A DNA stretch of 64,000 bases from NCBI RefSeq assembly GCF_004209755.1, contig NZ_CP035913.1:5394001-5458000 (forward strand), given 5' to 3'. Below are positions 40,568 through 48,984 of the stretch, in pieces (position 1 is the first letter of the stretch; the number at the start of each line of letters is the position of its first letter). The notes under the pieces are model-generated. The model was given only the letters and a program-made list of their open reading frames with translations, searched no databases and was not told the origin of the DNA. Position numbers and translations under genes: made by a program. This DNA is from Pseudoduganella lutea (GTDB lineage Bacteria > Pseudomonadota > Gammaproteobacteria > Burkholderiales > Burkholderiaceae_D).

Positions 40568-40996
40568 TCAGGCTGCCGGGCCCGTCACCTCGACCTTGCC
40601 AAAGAAGCCATATTGCAGGCTGGCCGCAATGCGCTTTGCGACGACCGGCAGTTCGTCCGCCACGGGCGCTTCGAACAGGCGCCGCGCGGTCGCGTCGAAC
40701 AGGTCCAGCCAGCGCTGGAAGTGCGCGGGCGTCACGCCTTCCAGTGTCATGTGCTTGCCGTAGACATTGCCCTGAAATCCCTTGATACCCAGCATCACGT
40801 CGCTCCAGAACGCCACCATGCGGTCGAGGTGGGCATCCCAGTCGTCGCCGATGCGGGGGCCGAACACGGCGGCCAGCAGCGGGTCGCGCCGCACGTCGGC
40901 ATAGAATTCGTGGACCAGGCGGGTGAGGGATGCGGGATCGGCGGCGGCGTACATGGCGGTCGTGGAATCGGTGGCGAAATCGGTGGAAACCCGCAT
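40568..40996 (-). CDS. Group III truncated haemoglobin
   Basis: 142 residues with the 2-on-2 globin pattern of group III: B10 Tyr in LVHEFYADVRRDPLL, FWSDVMLG in helix E, the probable proximal His82 in YGKHMTL, and the group-typical HFQRWLDLF with Trp96. Campylobacter Ctb shows the same residues, which favour O2 or peroxide/NO chemistry in microaerobic or nitrosative stress. ATG 40996 has GCGGGA upstream; ATG 40954 would remove 14 poorly conserved residues and is nearly as good. It is divergent from the MATE transporter with only 50 bp between. Confidence 0.9.
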   Translation of the reverse strand: MRVSTDFATDSTTAMYAAADPASLTRLVHEFYADVRRDPLLAAVFGPRIGDDWDAHLDRMVAFWSDVMLGIKGFQGNVYGKHMTLEGVTPAHFQRWLDLFDATARRLFEAPVADELPVVAKRIAASLQYGFFGKVEVTGPAA

Positions 40997-41046
40997 TGTA
41001 GTCCCGCCGCAAGCACGTACAATGGCGGATTGCCCAGCCTGCCGCC

Positions 41047-42441
41047 ATGTCCCTTTCCGCCTCTACCCCCCGCCCCCACATCTTCACGCTCGCGTGGCCC
41101 CTGCTCGTCGAACTCGTGCTTGCCGTGGCCATCGGCATCGCCGGCACATGGCTGGCGTCGCATTTGTCCGACACGGCCGGCGCCGCGTTCGCGATCGCGC
41201 ATAACATTTCCGTGACCCTGTTCCTGCTGTTCCGCATCGTCGGTTCCGGGGTCGGCGTCGTCATCACGCAGGGCCTGGGAGCAGGGCAGCGCGAGCGTGC
41301 CGACCGGGTGGCGCTGGCCTCCGTCGGCGCCAGCACGTGGATCGGCGCGGTCACGGCACTGGTGGCGCTGTTCGGCGCCGGCCTGTTGCTGAAGCTGCTG
41401 CAGACGCCGGCCGACGTGTTCCCGCTGGCCGTGCCGTTCCTGATGGCGCTGGCGCCGGCGCTGCTGTTCGATGCGTGGAACGCGTCGATGGCGGCGGTGA
41501 TGCGCGCCCACCTGCGCACGCGCGACACCCTGCTGGTGCTGGTGGCGATGCACGCCTCGCACCTGCTGCTGGCGGTGCCGCTGATGCACGGCTGGGGGCC
41601 GGTGCCGGCCCTCGGCCTGCCCGGCTTCGCGCTGGCGCTCACCCTCAGCCGCGCGCTCGGCCTCGTGCTGCACCTGGTGCTGTGGCGCCGCCACCTGGGC
41701 ATCGTCACGCACGGGCCGGACTGGTGGCGGCTGCCGCGCGCGGAACTGGCCGAGGTGCTGCACATCGGTATTCCCGCTGCGGCCGAGAACATCGCCTGGC
41801 GGCTGTCGTTCATGGTCGCGATGGCGGCAGCCGGCACGCTGGGCGCCGCGGCGCTGGCCACGCACGCCTACGTGCAGCAGATCGGCAGCATGGTGATCGT
41901 GTTCAGCCTGGCCACGGCGTTCGCCGTGGAAATCATGGTCGGCCACATGGTGGGCGCCGGTGAACTCGGCGAGGCGCACCGGCTCGTGCGCAGCGCGCTG
42001 GGGCGGGGGCTCGTGATCAGCGGCGTGGTGTCGGCCGCCGTCGCGCTGGCCGGCCCCTGGCTGCTGGGCGCGTTCACGAACGACCCGGCCATCATCGCCG
42101 AAGGCAGCAAGCTGCTGTGGATCGGCGTGCTGGTGGAACTGGGCCGCACGTTCAACCTGGTGGTCATCAACGCGCTGCGCGCCACCGGCGACGTGCGCTT
42201 TCCGGTGGTCGCCGGCGCCGCGTCGATGGCGCTGGTGCTGGCCGGCGGCAGCTGGGCGCTGGGCATCCACTTCGGCTTCGGCCTGGCCGGCCTGTACATC
42301 GCCTTCGCCGCGGACGAGTGGATCCGCGGCCTGATCATGTGGCGGCGCTGGGCCGTGCAGGCCTGGGTGCCGCACGCCCGGGCGGCCCGTCGCAAACTGC
42401 GGCCGATCGAAGCGGCCCGGGGCGGCCGGGTCAGAAGTTGA
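41047..42441 (+). CDS. MATE family multidrug/metabolite efflux transporter
   Basis: 464 residues with about twelve membrane helices in two MATE half-repeats. Helix 1 reads FTLAWPLLVELVLAVAIGIAGTWL; the second half begins LHIGIPAAAENIAWRLSFMVAMAAAG, mirroring it. The family exports drugs or metabolites in exchange for H+ or Na+. It has a basic cytoplasmic tail (ARAARRKLRPIEAARGGR). The 3' end overlaps the convergent TonB receptor gene by 11 bp. Substrate unknown. Confidence 0.9.
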   Translation: MSLSASTPRPHIFTLAWPLLVELVLAVAIGIAGTWLASHLSDTAGAAFAIAHNISVTLFLLFRIVGSGVGVVITQGLGAGQRERADRVALASVGASTWIGAVTALVALFGAGLLLKLLQTPADVFPLAVPFLMALAPALLFDAWNASMAAVMRAHLRTRDTLLVLVAMHASHLLLAVPLMHGWGPVPALGLPGFALALTLSRALGLVLHLVLWRRHLGIVTHGPDWWRLPRAELAEVLHIGIPAAAENIAWRLSFMVAMAAAGTLGAAALATHAYVQQIGSMVIVFSLATAFAVEIMVGHMVGAGELGEAHRLVRSALGRGLVISGVVSAAVALAGPWLLGAFTNDPAIIAEGSKLLWIGVLVELGRTFNLVVINALRATGDVRFPVVAGAASMALVLAGGSWALGIHFGFGLAGLYIAFAADEWIRGLIMWRRWAVQAWVPHARAARRKLRPIEAARGGRVRS

Positions 42442-45400
42442 CCCGCAGCTTGGCCGCGTAGCGCGGCCCCGACGAGAACCACGCCCGGCCCTTCATGCCG
42501 ATGTGCTGCTGCATCACCTGCCGGAAGATCGAATCGGTCAGGTTCGTGCCTTCCACCCCGAAGGTCACGTGCTCGTTGATTTTATAGAACAGCGAGGCGT
42601 CGACCTGGCCATACTGGTCGGTCCACACGGGCAGGCTCCAGTTCAGATTGCGCTGGCCATAGGTGGGGCTGGCCGGGTTGGTGTCGAGCGCTTCGCCGCC
42701 GCGCGTGCCGCTGGTCGTCAGCAGGCTTTTCGAGCGCCACGACCATGCCACCCGTGCCGACCACGGCCCCTTGTCGTACATGAACGCCAGGTTGGCGGCG
42801 CGTTTCGACAGGCCTTCCAGCGGCAGGTTGCCGAACGTGCGGCCATCCGTGTCGCAGCCGTTCAGGGCCATGTTCAGGTTCGCCTGCGTGCCGCCGCCCG
42901 AGCAGTATTGCTGGAACACGGGGTTGTACAGGTCCTTCTCGCTGTCGACATACGTGAAGTTGGCCTGCACGCCGAAGCCGGACAGCCAGCCGGGCAACAT
43001 ATCAAAATATTGTTGATACGCCAGCTCGACGCCGCGCGCCCGGCCCTTGGCGCCATTGACCGGCGAGTCCACGATGAATTCCTGCGGCTGGCCCGCGCTG
43101 TCAGCCACCGTGAACGTCGACAGCTGCTTGATGATGATGTCTTTCAGATCCTTGTTGAACAGGGCCACCGTGAACGAGCCCACCTGCGACCAGTAGTACT
43201 CGGCCGTCAGGTCCAGCTGCTTCGACGAGACGGGCTTCAGGTAGGGATTGCCGGATGCCGTGCCGGTCAGGTTGTTGCTCGACACGATGAGCCGCTGGTT
43301 GGCCGCGTCGGGCGTGGCCGTGATGGACTGCGACAGGCTCGTGTAGCCCTGCAACTGTGAAAAGTCCGGCCGCGATATGCCTTTCGAGAATGCCAGGCGC
43401 AGTTGCAGCTGGTCGCTGACCTTCATGCGCAGGTTCAGGCTGGGCAGCACGTTGCCGTAGCTGCGCTCGTAGTTGCGCGCTTCGGCATACGCGGGAATGC
43501 GCGGCACGGCCGGGCCCACGACCGTGTAGCCTTCCGGCACCAGGTTGGCCGGCGGCGTGAACGTCACGTAGCCGGCCGCGTTCATGTTGGTGCGCACGTA
43601 GCGCACGCCGATATTGCCGTCGACCGGGTAGCGCAGGTCGTCCCACCCGAAGCGCAGCTGCGTGTAGAGGGCCTTGGTCTTTTCTTCCTGGCGGTTGACG
43701 CCGGCCGGGTCGGTGCCCCAGGCGGCCGGCTTCCACGGCGTGCAGGTGGAACCGAATTCCTTGCACAGCAGGTCGTGGTAGCTGTGCAGTTTCGCGTAGC
43801 TGCCGGGGTAGCCGGTGGTCAGCGCCACGTCCGGGAACAGCATCGACGGCGGCGCGGGCGCATCGCCGTTGAAATAGTTCGGGAAGGTGCGCACCGAGGC
43901 GCCGCCGGCGAAGCGCGGGTCGCCCAGCGAAGCCAGCTGGCCGATCTGCGAGCCGAGCATCCACGGTTCGGACACGGCCGCCCAGTTGTAGCTGGGGTTC
44001 GAATTCGTGTTGAGCGAATCGCGGTCGCTCAGGCGCACGCCGAAGCGCACGTCGCGCAAGACGGGATGGTCGAACGCGTACTTCGCATCCGTGCGCCAGG
44101 CCGTCTGGTTGGCCACGCTGGCATCGCGGTGCTCCATCGTGAAGTCCCAGAAATAATTGTTCGGGTCCAGCAGGAAGGCGCGGTCGGCATCGTCGAACGT
44201 GATGCGCGGCACCTTGCCGGTGAGGTCGAGCCGCTCCTTCGGCACGAGGATGCCGGTGGCGATGAGCGAATCGAAGGCGGCCGTGCGGGCGCGGATGCGC
44301 TGCAGGTCCGTCGACACCGTCCATGCCGGGCTGGGGCGCCATTCGACATTCCATGCCAGGTCGGTGGTGGACGACTCGCGGTCGGCCGAGCGCGTGTCGT
44401 TGCCGAAGTTGATGCCGGTGGAGTGGGGCGTTTCCAGCGTGCCGGTCAGCATCACGCCATTGGCGTCGTACACGGTATCGGCGCTGGGGAAGACCCGGTA
44501 CGGTTCGGCCGATGCGAACACGGCGTTCTCGTCCCAGTGGATCTTGTACTTCGACTTGAAGTAGGTGAGCGAACTTTTCAGCGTGTTGTCCAGCTTCCAT
44601 TGCAGCGCGCCGTACAGGCCATCGCGTTCGCGGTCGTAGGTCATCGTGCGCCACTGGGCCGCCTTCGGCACCCACACCCGGCCGCCGGGGCGCACGTCGT
44701 CGCGCGGGAAATAGGCGTCGACCTGGAACGCATCCGTGCGCACCTTGCTGTTGGACGAGGCCACGTCGATCAGCGCGCCGACCTCGCCGAAGCCCGTCTT
44801 CCACCGTTGGGATACGAGGATCGAGCCGCTGGGGCGGTCGCGCTCCTTGCGCAGCTCGGAATACGTGGTATCGAGCGAGGCGCCGAACTTGAAGCCCTTG
44901 AAGTCGAACGGCATCGCCGTGCGCAGATTGACGAGCCCGCCCACCGCGCCTTCGATCTGCTCGGCCGACGGGCTTTTGTAGACATCGACGCCGGCCATCA
45001 GTTCGGGCGGCACATCCTCGAAGTTCAGAGCCCGCCCGCCGTTGGCGGAAAACGAGTCGCGCCCGTTCAGCTCGGAGCGCACGTAGTTCAGGCCGCGGAT
45101 CGACACGCCCGATCCTTCCACGGAAAAGTGTTCGTCGTCGCCCTTGGCCAGCATGCGGTCGATGGTCACGCCCACCACCCGTTGCAGCACCTCCGTGACC
45201 GACTTGTCCGGCAGCTTGCCGATATCCTCGGCCACGATCGAATCGACGATCTCGTCGGCATCCTGCTTGATCTTTTGTGCCGAATTCAGTGCGGCGCGCT
45301 GGCCAGTCACCGTCACCACGGCCGGGATGGCGGCATCCTGGCCCGGCGCCATTTCCTGTGCCCAGGCGGCGCCGGACAGCATGGCGATGTGCGCCACGCC

Positions 45401-45526
45401 CATGGCGATCGCGGTCATCCTCAGCCGGCGCCCGGCCTGCCGTGTCGGTGGCAGACCCGGTTGCCGCCCCGATTTCTGCCCGGTTTCCAGCCCTGTGTGC
45501 TTCCCTGCTTGCTTCCCTTCGTGCAT
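42431..45526 (-). CDS. Large TonB-dependent receptor, carbohydrate-uptake type
   Basis: 1031 residues. A long basic lead (about 1-37) precedes a signal peptide core (AIAMGVAHIAMLSGAAWAQE), then VVTVTGQRAALNSAQKIKQDADEIVDSI, the plug signature of the Xanthomonas/Caulobacter-type carbohydrate receptors, with EDIGKLPDKSVTEVLQRVVGVTI and VSIRGLNYVRSELNGR. The barrel ends RYAAKLRVNF. ATG 45526 follows GGAGA at a good distance; a longer frame to 45652 overlaps the operator. The upstream 45621-45636 palindrome fits LacI-family control, which supports sugar uptake. No sugar-processing gene adjoins it. Confidence 0.9.
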   Translation of the reverse strand: MHEGKQAGKHTGLETGQKSGRQPGLPPTRQAGRRLRMTAIAMGVAHIAMLSGAAWAQEMAPGQDAAIPAVVTVTGQRAALNSAQKIKQDADEIVDSIVAEDIGKLPDKSVTEVLQRVVGVTIDRMLAKGDDEHFSVEGSGVSIRGLNYVRSELNGRDSFSANGGRALNFEDVPPELMAGVDVYKSPSAEQIEGAVGGLVNLRTAMPFDFKGFKFGASLDTTYSELRKERDRPSGSILVSQRWKTGFGEVGALIDVASSNSKVRTDAFQVDAYFPRDDVRPGGRVWVPKAAQWRTMTYDRERDGLYGALQWKLDNTLKSSLTYFKSKYKIHWDENAVFASAEPYRVFPSADTVYDANGVMLTGTLETPHSTGINFGNDTRSADRESSTTDLAWNVEWRPSPAWTVSTDLQRIRARTAAFDSLIATGILVPKERLDLTGKVPRITFDDADRAFLLDPNNYFWDFTMEHRDASVANQTAWRTDAKYAFDHPVLRDVRFGVRLSDRDSLNTNSNPSYNWAAVSEPWMLGSQIGQLASLGDPRFAGGASVRTFPNYFNGDAPAPPSMLFPDVALTTGYPGSYAKLHSYHDLLCKEFGSTCTPWKPAAWGTDPAGVNRQEEKTKALYTQLRFGWDDLRYPVDGNIGVRYVRTNMNAAGYVTFTPPANLVPEGYTVVGPAVPRIPAYAEARNYERSYGNVLPSLNLRMKVSDQLQLRLAFSKGISRPDFSQLQGYTSLSQSITATPDAANQRLIVSSNNLTGTASGNPYLKPVSSKQLDLTAEYYWSQVGSFTVALFNKDLKDIIIKQLSTFTVADSAGQPQEFIVDSPVNGAKGRARGVELAYQQYFDMLPGWLSGFGVQANFTYVDSEKDLYNPVFQQYCSGGGTQANLNMALNGCDTDGRTFGNLPLEGLSKRAANLAFMYDKGPWSARVAWSWRSKSLLTTSGTRGGEALDTNPASPTYGQRNLNWSLPVWTDQYGQVDASLFYKINEHVTFGVEGTNLTDSIFRQVMQQHIGMKGRAWFSSGPRYAAKLRVNF

Positions 45527-45620
45527 GGCGCGTCTCCGTGTGATTGTTGTTTTGTCGCGCGGCGCCTGGTGATTTGTACTCGATATATAAAGTTCCGCCG
45601 CAAGGTCATCATCATTTTGT

Positions 45621-45636
45621 TTGCAAACGTTTTCAA
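45621..45636. promoter_or_regulatory. LacI-family-like operator upstream of the TonB receptor
   Basis: TTGCAAACGTTTTCAA is an imperfect 16-bp palindrome centred on CG, the pattern bound by many LacI/GalR regulators. It lies 95 bp before the receptor start. No LacI regulator gene is in the window. The surrounding 45527-45770 has no other feature. Confidence 0.55.
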
Positions 45637-45770
45637 TTAAGAGAACAACCAAGCAACATTATGAAATTCACGCGCGTGGTGCCGGGCGTGCCGCGGCCTG
45701 GCACGCGCACGCATGCCGCCCCCGGGCTGCTTGCGCCTACAATGTCACTATCACCACTTACGCATAGACG

Positions 45771-46739
45771 ATGAACGCACCCTTGCACCTGTTCGCGCTG
45801 GCTGGCAGCGCACCGTTCGGCCAGCGCGTGGCTCGGCATCTGGGCATGCCGCTGACCGCCCACGAGGAGAAGGATTTCGAGGACGGCGAGTATGTCGTGC
45901 GCGCCCCGGCCGCGGTGCGCGGCGGGCATGCTTGCGTGATCCATTCGCTGGCCGGCGCGCCAGGGCAGGGCAGCGGCGAGCGGCTGTGCCGGCTGCTGTT
46001 CTTCATCGGCACCCTCCGCGACGCCGGCGCCGCCCGCATCACGGCCGTGCTGCCCTATGTGGCGTTCGCGCGGCAGGATACCCGGCAGCAGGCCGGCGAT
46101 CCGCTCACGCTGCGCTACGTGGCCACGCTGCTCGAGGCGGCCGGGGTCGACACGGTGCTGGCGCTGGACGTGCACAACCTGTCGGCCTTCCAGAACGCGT
46201 TCCGCTGCCGCACCGAGCACCTGGACGGCAGCGCGCTGTTCGCGGCACACTTCGCCACGGTGGCGGGAACGGCCGAGGTGTGCGTGGTGGCGCCGGATGG
46301 CGGCGGCATCCGCCGCGCCGAAGGCTTGCGCAAGGCCCTCTCGCGTGAACTGGACCGCCCGGTGGGCCTGGCCTTCGTGGAAAAACACCGCAACGGCAAC
46401 GAACTGACGGGCGACCACATGGCCGGCGACGTGGCCGGCACGCTGGCCATCGTGTTCGACGACATCATTGGCACCGGCAGCACGATGGCGCGCGCCGTGA
46501 AGGCCTGCCGCGACCGTGGTGCGGCGCGCGTGATGGCGGCGGCCACGCATGCCGTGTTCGCCGGCGACGCGGCCGGCATGCTGGCCCGCGCCGGCCTGGA
46601 CGCGGGCGCCGTGGCCGACACGGTGGCCGATGGCGGCCGCGCCGGCGGCCTGTTCACCGTGCTGGACAGCGGCGTGCTGTTCGCCCGCGCGATCCGCGCA
46701 TTGCACGACGACGTGCCGCTGGCCCGGCTGCTGGAATAG
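45771..46739 (+). CDS. Ribose-phosphate pyrophosphokinase-like protein (Prs paralogue)
   Basis: 322 residues with the two type-I phosphoribosyltransferase-like domains of PRPP synthetase: LPYVAFARQDTRQQAGDPLT (ATP/ribose loop), TVLALDVHN (the conserved DxH stretch), VVAPDGGG, and the PRPP loop VFDDIIGTGSTM. The enzyme would make PRPP from ribose-5-phosphate and ATP. Compared with housekeeping Prs the loop has Gly-Ser for Gly-Gly and the RxRxAR stretch is altered, so it looks like a specialised paralogue. AMP nucleosidase, which releases ribose-5-phosphate, follows on the same strand after a long inverted repeat. Confidence 0.85.
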   Translation: MNAPLHLFALAGSAPFGQRVARHLGMPLTAHEEKDFEDGEYVVRAPAAVRGGHACVIHSLAGAPGQGSGERLCRLLFFIGTLRDAGAARITAVLPYVAFARQDTRQQAGDPLTLRYVATLLEAAGVDTVLALDVHNLSAFQNAFRCRTEHLDGSALFAAHFATVAGTAEVCVVAPDGGGIRRAEGLRKALSRELDRPVGLAFVEKHRNGNELTGDHMAGDVAGTLAIVFDDIIGTGSTMARAVKACRDRGAARVMAAATHAVFAGDAAGMLARAGLDAGAVADTVADGGRAGGLFTVLDSGVLFARAIRALHDDVPLARLLE

Positions 46740-46758
46740 GCTCCGCGTGTACGGCCGA

Positions 46759-46863
46759 GCCCGTGTCCACCATGGGGTCAACCCCAAAATCGGACACGAG
46801 CCCTGCCGTATTTCAGTCGAGCTTGTGTCCGAAAACAGGGTTGACCCCAAGGTGGACACGGGC
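46759..46863. repeat. Long inverted repeat between prs-like and amn genes
   Basis: Arms of about 43 bp (46759-46801 and 46821-46863) with a few mismatches around a 19-bp loop. The ends are GCCCGTGTCCACC and the middle GGGGTCAACCC. It would form a strong hairpin in RNA between the two genes. Confidence 0.85.
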
Positions 46864-46905
46864 TGGGCGCTTGGCACGACTGCCGCCGACAGGAGGAGAC
46901 GGGGC

Positions 46906-48453
46906 ATGATAGGATCACAGCAAGAACAACAACCTGAACAACAACAGGAGTTCATCGTGTCCACCCGCCCCTTCGTAACCCCCGAACGATTCGACGATCC
47001 CGCCGCCGCGCTGGCGCGCGTGCAGGAAATCTACGATGGCAGCATCCGCCACCTGCGCGAGAACCTGCAGCGCTTCGTGGAAGGCGAAACGCCGAGCCAC
47101 GTGCGCGCCTGCTACCCGTTCGTGCGCGTGCAGACGGAAACGTTCGCGCGCGCCGACACGCGGCTGTCCTTCGGCTTCGTCGAAGGCCCCGGCACCTATG
47201 AAACGACGCTGACGCGCCCCGACCTGTTCGCCCGCTACTACCACGAGCAGTTCCGCCTGCTGCTGAAGAACCACGGCCAGCAGCACGTGCAGCTGGAAGT
47301 GGGCCTGTCGTCGCAGCCGATCCCCATCCACTTCTCGTTTGCGGAACACGACCACATCGAAGGCAACATGAGCCCCGAACGCCGCGCGATGATGCGCGAC
47401 GTGTTCGACCTGCCGAACCTGGCGGCGATGGACGACGGCATCGCCAACGGCACCTGCGACCCGGCGCCGGGCGAGGCGCTGCCGCTGTCGCTGTTCACGG
47501 GCCCGCGCGTCGACTATTCGCTGCAGCGGCTGCGCCACTACACGGGCACGTCGCCCGAGCATTTCCAGAAGTTCGTGCTGTTCACGAACTATCAGTTCTA
47601 CATCGACGAATTCGTGCGCCTGGGCCACGCGATCATGAGCCGCGAACCGTCCAGCCCCGAGGACCAGTACGTGGCCTTCGTGGAGCCGGGCAACCTCGTC
47701 ACGCGGCGCGCCGGCCAGGACGCGCAGCCGGGCGACACGTTCGGCGCGCCGCCGCTGCGCCTGCCGCAGATGCCGGGCTACCACCTGGTGCGGGCCGATG
47801 GCAGCGGCATCAGCATGGTCAATATCGGCGTGGGCCCCGCCAACGCCAAGACGATCACCGACCACGTGGCCGTGCTGCGCCCCCATGCCTGGCTGATGCT
47901 GGGCCATTGCGCCGGCCTGCGCAACACGCAGCAGCTGGGCGACTACGTGCTTGCCCACGGCTACGTGCGCGAAGACCACGTGCTGGACGAGGACCTGCCG
48001 CTGTGGGTGCCGATCCCCGCGCTGGCCGAGGTGCAGGTGGCGATCGAGGGCGCGGTGGCCGAGGTCACGCAGCTGACGGGTCACGACCTGAAACGCGTGC
48101 TGCGCACCGGTACCGTGGCCAGCACCGACAACCGCAACTGGGAACTGCTGCCGCAGCGCACGCCGGAACGGCGTTTCTCGCAAAGCCGCGCGGTGGCGCT
48201 GGACATGGAGAGCGCCACGATCGCCGCCAACGGCTTCCGCTTCCGCGTGCCGTATGGCACGCTGCTGTGCGTGTCCGACAAGCCGCTGCACGGCGAGATC
48301 AAGCTGCCGGGCATGGCCAACCAGTTCTACCGCGACCGGGTCGACCAGCACCTGCGCATCGGCATCCGCGCGCTCGAACTGCTGCGCGCGCTGGGCGTGG
48401 ACCGGCTGCACAGCCGCAAGCTACGGAGCTTTGCCGAGGTGGCGTTCCAGTAG
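46906..48453 (+). CDS. amn: AMP nucleosidase
   Basis: 515 residues. It hydrolyses AMP to adenine and ribose-5-phosphate. The N-terminal regulatory domain (about 20-190) is followed by the nucleoside-phosphorylase-like core: SMVNIGVGPANAKTITDHVAVLRPHAWLMLGHCAGLR, then DYVLAHGYVREDHVLDEDLP, VALDMESATIAANGFRFRVPYGTLLCVSDKPLHGEIKLPG-type segments with the catalytic Asp in VSDKP. Two starts compete: ATG 46906 behind AGGAGGAGA, chosen here, and GTG 46957 behind AGGAG, which would drop a Gln-rich 17-residue tail. It follows the prs-like gene, consistent with recycling ribose-5-phosphate to PRPP. Confidence 0.93.
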   Translation: MIGSQQEQQPEQQQEFIVSTRPFVTPERFDDPAAALARVQEIYDGSIRHLRENLQRFVEGETPSHVRACYPFVRVQTETFARADTRLSFGFVEGPGTYETTLTRPDLFARYYHEQFRLLLKNHGQQHVQLEVGLSSQPIPIHFSFAEHDHIEGNMSPERRAMMRDVFDLPNLAAMDDGIANGTCDPAPGEALPLSLFTGPRVDYSLQRLRHYTGTSPEHFQKFVLFTNYQFYIDEFVRLGHAIMSREPSSPEDQYVAFVEPGNLVTRRAGQDAQPGDTFGAPPLRLPQMPGYHLVRADGSGISMVNIGVGPANAKTITDHVAVLRPHAWLMLGHCAGLRNTQQLGDYVLAHGYVREDHVLDEDLPLWVPIPALAEVQVAIEGAVAEVTQLTGHDLKRVLRTGTVASTDNRNWELLPQRTPERRFSQSRAVALDMESATIAANGFRFRVPYGTLLCVSDKPLHGEIKLPGMANQFYRDRVDQHLRIGIRALELLRALGVDRLHSRKLRSFAEVAFQ

Positions 48454-48483
48454 ACGGGCAAATTAAACCCGGAGGCAGAAGCT

Positions 48484-48581
48484 GGGGTCAGGAAGGAGCG
48501 CTGGCCTGCAGGCCAGCACCGCTTTGCCGGCAAGGAGCGGTGCTCCTTGAAATCCCGGCAAAGCCCCGCCGGTCTGACCCC
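48484..48581. repeat. Multi-branched inverted-repeat element
   Basis: Outer arms GGGGTCAG (48484-48491) and CTGACCCC (48574-48581) enclose an 18-bp perfect palindrome (48500-48517) and a second stem (48521-48530 with 48555-48564) that itself encloses a hairpin (48532-48538 with 48542-48548). It lies between convergent genes. Confidence 0.75.
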
Positions 48582-48631
48582 GGCCCTTTGCTTTGGGGTT
48601 CATGCATGCGTGTCTGAGTTACCGGGATTGG

Positions 48632-48970
48632 TCAAACACCGCCCGCCGGCAGGGCGGCGAACCAGTCCGCATACGGCGTGTTCTTCGCCATGTGCCGGTT
48701 GTAATCCGGCGCGCCATCGGTCCACCACACGGGGCCGCGCTCGCCGAGTCCGCGCTTGGCGTCGTCCACGTCGGCGCGGGCGCTGCGCTCGGCGTCCGCA
48801 TCGCCCGCCTTCTTGGCCACGCCGACCTGCCGGCGCGCCCGCATCAGCCGCTCGACCAGTGCCTGCCGCACCTCGGGCGCCAGGTGCGGATTGCTCGTGC
48901 GCCAAAGGCGGCCGTCGACGACGAAGTAGCGGCCATCGGGCGTGACGGGATATTTTCCGGACGGGGGCAT
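48632..48970 (-). CDS. Small conserved protein of unknown function
   Basis: 112 residues, basic and soluble, starting at ATG 48970 fourteen bases after the hybrid kinase stop. It has a beta-rich start (KYPVTPDGRYFVVDGRLWRT), an Arg/Ala-rich helix (about 35-75) and a distinctive C-terminal GPVWWTDGAPDYNRHMAKN. I recall similar small proteins in many proteobacteria but know no function. The frame is open upstream into the kinase gene, but that part is shadow. It is the last gene of the response regulator-kinase run. Confidence 0.7.
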   Translation of the reverse strand: MPPSGKYPVTPDGRYFVVDGRLWRTSNPHLAPEVRQALVERLMRARRQVGVAKKAGDADAERSARADVDDAKRGLGERGPVWWTDGAPDYNRHMAKNTPYADWFAALPAGGV

Positions 48971-48984
48971 GCTGGCTGCCACGT

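Noticed and set aside
46549..46905. N-terminal extension of AMP nucleosidase into the prs-like gene
   Set aside because: It overlaps the prs-like gene and the long inverted repeat. A strong ribosome-binding site marks ATG 46906.
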